Shown here in pieces: positions 20,401 to 23,490 of a stretch of 23,490 nucleotides of DNA. Each line of letters begins with the position of its first letter. The stretch's first letter is position 1. Both the position numbers and the translations under genes were made by a program. A model generated the notes under the pieces. It was given only the letters and a program-made list of their open reading frames with translations, had not been told where the DNA came from and searched no databases. Source of the DNA: Brachionus rotundiformis (Eukaryota > Rotifera > Eurotatoria > Ploima > Brachionidae); contig JAESIW010000020.1 of NCBI GenBank assembly GCA_016802295.1, positions 3,466,227 through 3,489,716 of the forward strand, given 5' to 3'.

Positions 20401-23400
20401 CCGGTTTGCTCCTGCCCTGCTGACTCAAGTGGTGATGCAAAAGTAAGATGCTGTAAGAATTTAAAATGCGGGTAAATTTAAAAAATTAATTCAAATGATT
20501 CATTTATTTATTACTTATAAAATTAAAATAGATGCTGGGGAGATCCGCATTGCACTACTTTTGATAAAGCTAAATTTGACTTCATGGGTAGATGCAAGTA
20601 TGACTTGGTTACAACTGATTGCTTTAATCGAACATTGGTAAAATTTTTAATTGAATAGATAGATAGATTTTTATAAAAAAAATTTTATAAATCTTATTAA
20701 TTTTATTACATTAAATTATTAAAACAGCAGAATATAATATTTTAAAACAAAATTATAAATTAAAAAAAAAATGGCTTTTTTAATATTTTTTTTTAGTTTT
20801 TAATTTGTGTTTCGTATGAATTAAAGTTTAAACTAAAAAAATAATATTTTATAATTGAAATAAAGCCAAAAGAAATGATACCATTCAGCATCCACCAAAA
20901 ACAAGAAACTCGCAATGGAAGAGAAAATGTAGCCTACGTAGCTTATGTTGAAATAAATGTATTCAATCAGCAATTCAGATTATTGAAAAAGGTGGGCAAT
21001 AGGCATAGATACACACTTAATGGAATTATAAGACCAAACAATTATGTTGACAATTTGAATGGACTACGAATATATGTATCTGGTGCAAATCTGGTCTTTA
21101 GTACTACTTTTGGATTGACCGTCACCTGGAACGGAAATCATAAAGTAGAAGTTATTTTGTGCAACACATATGCCAACCATGTGTGCGGTCTTTGTGGAAA
21201 TGCAGATGGTAAGCAACGAGCGACTCATTTAGACAGATAATAAATGAAAAATTTTAAGGATTGGTATCAAATGATTTTGTAGATAGACTTAATAGTTTGG
21301 TTGGTTTAGATAATGTATTTTACAATAAAACTACATTCTTATGGGCAAGTAAATGGAGAGTTTCTGACGACTCAATTGATGCTGATGGAACATCGTAAGA
21401 ATAGAAGAATTAATTTGATAAAAATAAATAATATTTTTAAGATGCAATCCAAATAATGAACCAGGACCCGAGCCAGAGCCAGTTGAATGTAAAAATGAGG
21501 CTGTCTACAAAAGTTATGATTGGTGCGGAGTCATTAAAAATTATCAAGGACCCTGGGCTCAATGTTTACTTAAAATAGACCCTATAGTTCTTGAAGGAAT
21601 TTATGATGGTTGTCTTTTCGATTTATGTGCTAGTGAGAATAATGAAACTTTACAGAGAGAATACAGATGCAAAGCCTACGAAGAGTTGACTAGTGTATGC
21701 AGTGACTTGTTAGGTTCATTAATTAACTGGAGAGTCCAAGTTAATTGCCGTAAGAATTCAATTGGTAATTTTATGACAAAACTTAAATAATTTAAACTAT
21801 TAGCGATTGATTGTGGACTAAATGAGATATATGACATTAGAAAGGAATGTCCAAAAACATGCTTAGATTTTCATGGAGAAAAAGACTGTGGCGAATTAAA
21901 ATTTATTGAAGGATGTTACTGTAAGGAAGATTTTGTAAGGAATTCTTATGGTGAATGCATTGATAAACAAGATTGTGGATGTATCTTACCAGATGGTTCT
22001 TTAGATTTGGCAGTAATATTTTTTTAACTTTTTAAAATGATGCTAACTAATATAAATTTTTAAGTATGGAGAAATCTATCAACCAAATTGTTCTGTAAAA
22101 CTCTCATGCGATGAGCTTACTGGTGAAATAAAGAAAGATAATCTAAAACCTTGTTCGCCAAATGCAATATGTATTGCAGGAGATAATAGTAAACCAAATT
22201 GTGTTTGTATTCAAGGGTTTACTGGTGATGGATACATTTGTGACATGAAAACAACTAAAGTTCTAACAACTGAAAAATTTGAGTTCTCACGTATTATTAA
22301 TTATTTAAAAAATAAATATTTTTGGATTAAAGGTTCATTTTAATCTAAAGTTTTAGATTTGGAATTTACAGAAGCACCAAAAACTACCAAAACAAATTCA
22401 ACTGCAACTACAACTACAACTACAGAAGAACCGACAACTACAACTACAGAAGAACCCACAATTACAACTACAGAAGAACCCACAACTACAACTACAACTA
22501 AAGAAGAACCCACAACTACAACTGCAACTACAACTACAACTACAGAAGAACCCACAACTACAACTGCAACTACAGAAGAACCCACAATTACAACTACAGA
22601 AGAACCCACAATTACAACTACAGAAGAACCCACAACTACAACTACAACTACAGAAGAACCCACAACTACAACTGCAACTACAACTACAACTACAGAAGAA
22701 CCCACAACTACAACTGCAACTTGTATTATTTTAATAATAATAATATTATTCTTTATTTAATTTTAAATTTTATTCTTAAATTATTTAAGTTACAAAAATT
22801 TTAGAAGAACTTAACGAAAATGTTATTACCAATACAATATTACCATGCTCTAACGATCTGGTGATTAATGGTAAAAATTTTCTTTTTTTGCTATTACTTT
22901 CTATAAATATTCTTCCAAAATTATAGACATTGAAAATAAAACGGATTTTTTGAATACCTTTATAAACGGAACTACAAGATGTAATTTTAAAAAATTTAAG
23001 TCTTTTTCTATTTTAAATTATTTTACTAGGCGGTCTTTCAAATGAACCATTCTATTTTGAAGAACTTCTTGATATGCAATTCTCTGAATGTCAAAGTAAT
23101 ATTTAAAATAATTAAATTTAATTAAATGTTTAATATTTATATTTTTAAAGCTGAAAGTGTCTGGTAAAACAAATTAAATTATCTTTTTTTGTTAATTTTA
23201 AATATTTTATCTAATTCTGTATAATTTTAGCTACGGATTTGGTGATCCTCATTACAGATCTTTTGTAAATAAAACTAGAAAATTTGTTTTTTTAACAAAT
23301 TACTTAAACTAATTTTCTAAAACAGGATGGTGATAAATTTTCAATAAACAAGACTTGTCCATATGTTTTGGCAACTGATTATTGTCAAGGAAATTCCGAA

Positions 23401-23490
23401 TTTAAATTCATCATTTTTGTCGATCATGAACATCGTTACTCAAACGATAAGGCTTACTACATGAAATCAATAAACATTTATTATAACAAA
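17498..23490 (+). CDS. Gene C: secreted two-module SUEL lectin-VWD-mucin protein (3' partial)
   Basis: The third paralogue, 1472 visible codons. Exons: 17498-17594, 17643-18166, 18218-19013, 19066-19280, 19649-19835, 19888-19920, 19970-19999, 20045-20471, 20532-20637, 20866-21208, 21259-21394, 21442-21749, 21804-22012, 22065-22290, 22357-22722, 22790-22870, 22927-22980, 23030-23095, 23151-23163, 23231-23264, 23326->23490, all in frame. The ATG opens a signal peptide (MFNQKLIVKILISTIILVSV). Two SUEL-EGF-VWD-C8-TIL-EGF modules follow, then an EEPT-type mucin tract and the start of a C-terminal VWD-like domain nearly identical to that of gene A. Module 1 lacks three introns present in the single module of gene A, while module 2 keeps them. 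The donor at 20000 (a 45-bp intron) is chosen because reading on meets an in-frame stop at 20038. One more exon like 5675-5935 is expected past the window. Confidence 0.9.
17643..19835 (+). other. Gene C module 1 with missing introns
   Basis: SUEL at 17658-17925 (KCENQMVKISC...CHDQKKCSIEV...YLKITYSC), EGF-like to 18060, and VWD from 18061 (CFGDPHCTTFDKAKFDFMGQC) to about 18690 with VCGLCGNADG. C8 runs to 19013 (EWCGLM, GPWKIC, ACLFDMC), TIL is at 19066-19280 and EGF-like at 19649-19835. SUEL-EGF-VWD start is one exon, and VWD-C8 another of 796 bp. The gene A equivalents are two and three exons. The intron at 19281-19648 (368 bp) holds nothing recognisable. Confidence 0.85.
20045..22290 (+). 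other. Gene C module 2
   Basis: SUEL at 20059-20320 with the SFGRSSL motif, EGF-like to 20471, VWD 20532-21394, C8 21442-21749 (WCGVI, GCLFDLC), TIL 21804-22012 (ECPKTC, KDCGE, EGCYC, QDCGC), EGF-like 22065-22240 and the start of the Thr-rich linker. Intron positions and phases match the single module of gene A. Two very short exons (33 and 30 bp at 19888 and 19970) link it to module 1. Confidence 0.87.
20563..21290 (+). repeat. Block near-identical to gene B (copy in gene C)
   Basis: Counterpart of 10968-11672, covering the end of a VWD exon, its 228-bp intron, the 343-bp VWD exon, the next intron and about 30 bp of the following exon. Here the upstream exon is intact, so gene C is the likely donor. 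Confidence 0.85.
22357..22722 (+). repeat. Gene C mucin tract (EEPTTTT / EEPTITT repeat exon)
   Basis: An exon of about 120 codons made of short Thr runs separated by EEPT, with a higher-order repeat containing TTTTATTTTTTEEP. Like the gene A tract it should be heavily O-glycosylated, but its acidic EEP punctuation differs from the uncharged PSTT units there, so the two tracts arose or expanded separately. Confidence 0.88.
22927..23490 (+). repeat. 3' part of gene C near-identical to gene A
   Basis: Exons and introns match gene A 5014-5568 closely. The last 165 bases (23326-23490) differ from 5404-5568 at one silent position that I can find, and the exon sizes 54, 66, 13 and 34 bp are identical. 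The introns are similar but have indels. Confidence 0.85.

Noticed and set aside
22340..22705. Minus-strand GSSVVVVVV repeat ORF
   Set aside because: Antisense of the EEPT mucin exon.

Overview
The window is nuclear DNA from an animal: very A+T-rich, with many short GT-AG introns (mostly 45-70 bp) and long cysteine-rich secreted proteins built from metazoan extracellular domains. The base composition and tiny introns would fit, for example, a monogonont rotifer or another compact lophotrochozoan genome, but the sequence does not fix the species. No tRNA, rRNA, CRISPR or prokaryotic operon features were seen.

Three paralogous genes lie head to tail on the plus strand. Exon chains reconstructed by hand keep the reading frame through every junction. 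Gene A (1-5935, 5' end missing) has 18 visible exons and 1373 visible codons. Gene B (7227-13623) is complete, with 20 exons and 1406 aa. Gene C (17498 to beyond 23490, 3' end missing) has 21 visible exons and 1472 visible codons. All share a module SUEL/galactose-rhamnose lectin - EGF-like - VWD - C8 - TIL - EGF-like, present once in A and twice in B and C. It is followed by a linker and a divergent C-terminal VWD-like domain. The linker is a Thr/Ser/Pro mucin tract in A, an EEPT mucin tract in C, and short and non-mucin in B. B and C begin with clear signal peptides. Gene A also carries charged tandem repeats and two tandem family 1 carbohydrate-binding modules (CBM1, the cellulose-binding type typical of fungi) in front of its lectin domain.

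The shared architecture resembles gel-forming mucins and animal bioadhesive 'footprint' proteins (e.g. sea star Sfp1). My inference is a locus for a secreted, probably multimerising, glycan-binding mucus or adhesive, of which the gene A product may bind cellulose-bearing surfaces. The locus is evolving actively. It holds an exactly repeated CBM1 exon+intron, a block of about 700 bp almost identical between B and C including the intron, a near-identical C-terminus between A and C, a relict exon in a B intron, and uneven intron loss.

Between and inside the genes are smaller elements: a pogo/Tigger-like MITE in intron 5 of A (1671-1853), a decayed LINE reverse-transcriptase tail (6017-6399, minus), a TTACGTAA-rich repeat in a B intron, and a decayed Ly6/uPAR-type exon (about 15104-15311, minus). 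There is also a small acidic minus-strand ORF (14316-14594), a 90-bp dispersed repeat in two copies, and an unidentified coding-like island near 16750-16930. The rest of the intergenic DNA is A+T-rich with nothing I can name.
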